From Sporomusa ovata DSM 2662 (lineage in GTDB: Bacteria; Bacillota; Negativicutes; Sporomusales; Sporomusaceae): DNA of 64,000 nt. Below are positions 63,358 to 64,000 of the stretch, piece after piece (positions within the stretch are counted from its first letter, which is position 1; each line of letters opens with the position of its first letter). The position numbers and the translations under genes are program-made. The DNA is taken from NCBI RefSeq assembly GCF_000445445.1, contig NZ_ASXP01000002.1:620001-684000 (forward strand). Reading direction: 5' to 3'. The notes beneath the pieces were generated by a model. It worked only from the letters and a program-made list of their open reading frames with translations, had not been told where the DNA came from and searched no databases.

Positions 63358-64000
63358 GTGGTAAAACGCTGGACTTTTGCGATTGTTTTATGTGTCGGGT
63401 TGTTTTGCATAATTAGTGTTGATACGATTTACTGCCAGCAGGAAACAGAGCGCTATGCCTGGGTTTTAAATAGATTTACCGAACGGTTGGAGCAGTCACT
63501 GCAAGCTGAAGTAGACCAGGGTTTGCATGTGGTAGAAGATGTAAAGATATTTCTGCAAATAGGAGAAGCTTTTCCGGAGAAAGAGGCTTTTGAACAGTTT
63601 GCTGCTTCTTTGCTAAGGTATTATCCTGCGGTAACAGCTATGGCATATGCTGACAATGCTTATACCGTGCGTTATTTGTATCCTGCGGATTCAGATGTGC
63701 ACCAGCTTGACACAAGCTTGGCTGATGCAAAAGATTATCCTCATTTTACCACAACTGCGCATATGGCTGTGCACGAGCGGATAACGGTCAATAAAGCATC
63801 AATGCAAATACATAACGGGGTTACTGTTTTTGCGCTGAGAGCGCCGTTGTTTACAGAAGAACACTTTCGTGGTACGGTCGGGGTTAGTTTTGCGGTAGAC
63901 AAGTTTTTGCAGGAGGCTATAGCTAAGGTCGAGTCAGTGCTTACGAATTATGCCGAACACTATTATGTTGAGATACGTGCGGAAAAGGGAGAAGAGATAT
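63358..64000 (+). CDS. CHASE-domain sensor protein, 3' end outside window
   Basis: An open frame from GTG 63358 runs to the window edge without a stop (214 codons seen). It encodes an N-terminal membrane helix (residues 5-22), then an extracytoplasmic segment with features of a CHASE domain (FAASLLRYYPAVTAMAYADN, then TVFALRAPLF and GTVGVSFAVDKFLQEA). CHASE domains sit in front of histidine kinase, GGDEF/EAL or PAS modules; the output domain is beyond the window. The start codon has only a weak ribosome site (GAGG about 13 bases upstream), so it is provisional. Confidence 0.75.
   Translation, partial: MVKRWTFAIVLCVGLFCIISVDTIYCQQETERYAWVLNRFTERLEQSLQAEVDQGLHVVEDVKIFLQIGEAFPEKEAFEQFAASLLRYYPAVTAMAYADNAYTVRYLYPADSDVHQLDTSLADAKDYPHFTTTAHMAVHERITVNKASMQIHNGVTVFALRAPLFTEEHFRGTVGVSFAVDKFLQEAIAKVESVLTNYAEHYYVEIRAEKGEEI

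Overview
The window reads as a chromosomal segment of a spore-forming, Gram-negative-type Firmicute (class Negativicutes; a Sporomusa-like relative is my best guess, genus not resolvable). The basis is a mixture of sporulation genes (an alpha/beta-type small acid-soluble spore protein, a Spo0E-type phosphatase, a SpoVD/FtsI-type PBP with a PASTA domain, a DacF-like carboxypeptidase), Firmicute regulation (a Trp T-box leader, a CtsR-like operator, TTG and GTG starts with strong Shine-Dalgarno sequences) and AddAB recombination genes. No phage, insertion sequence, CRISPR array or defence island is visible. Most of the window is ordinary chromosomal content; the unusual items are in small genes, leaders, repeats and domain architectures.

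Layout. 0.1-8.6 kb is a mosaic region: an HD-GYP protein, an orphan FeoB-associated Cys-rich peptide, a dienelactone-hydrolase-like gene, an unrecognised overlapping gene pair, then a leftward group of exported proteins (cell-wall amidase, DUF5050-type propeller, class C beta-lactamase-like protein with a frameshifted C-terminal domain) separated by a palindrome-rich repeat, and a tryptophan transporter (TrpP) behind a T-box whose specifier codon is UGG. 8.6-19 kb holds a second HD-GYP protein, ClpB with a CtsR-like site, a PAS-GGDEF-EAL protein, ThiD, a metallophosphoesterase-Mug pair and an orphan amino-acid-binding lipoprotein. 19.3-26.5 kb is addB-addA, then CorA with a structured leader, and two tRNA-Ser genes. 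28-33.5 kb holds a hydrolase, a dipeptidase, a TerC-type membrane protein and the PBP.

33.5-40.8 kb: the spore protein (with its own sigma-G-like promoter), a hypA-hypB-spo0E operon, and an alanine-utilisation cluster (APC permease, alanine racemase, sodium:alanine symporter, alanine dehydrogenase) closed by a perfect 23-bp hairpin. These four genes together can import alanine, interconvert its enantiomers and deaminate it to pyruvate. 40.8-47.2 kb is signalling and envelope: orphan CheR, D,D-carboxypeptidase, polysaccharide deacetylase, zinc-ribbon protein, and a hybrid kinase followed by a response regulator.

47.4-60.4 kb is a complete glycogen operon in one direction: glgC1-glgB-glgC2-glgD-glgA-glgP and a 1166-residue fusion of a GH13 amylase/neopullulanase-like enzyme with a GH77 4-alpha-glucanotransferase. 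It covers ADP-glucose formation (two catalytic-looking paralogues plus a degenerate GlgD subunit), chain elongation, branching, phosphorolysis and debranching/disproportionation. The window ends with a stand-alone receiver, a dCache chemoreceptor and the start of a CHASE-domain sensor cut by the window edge.
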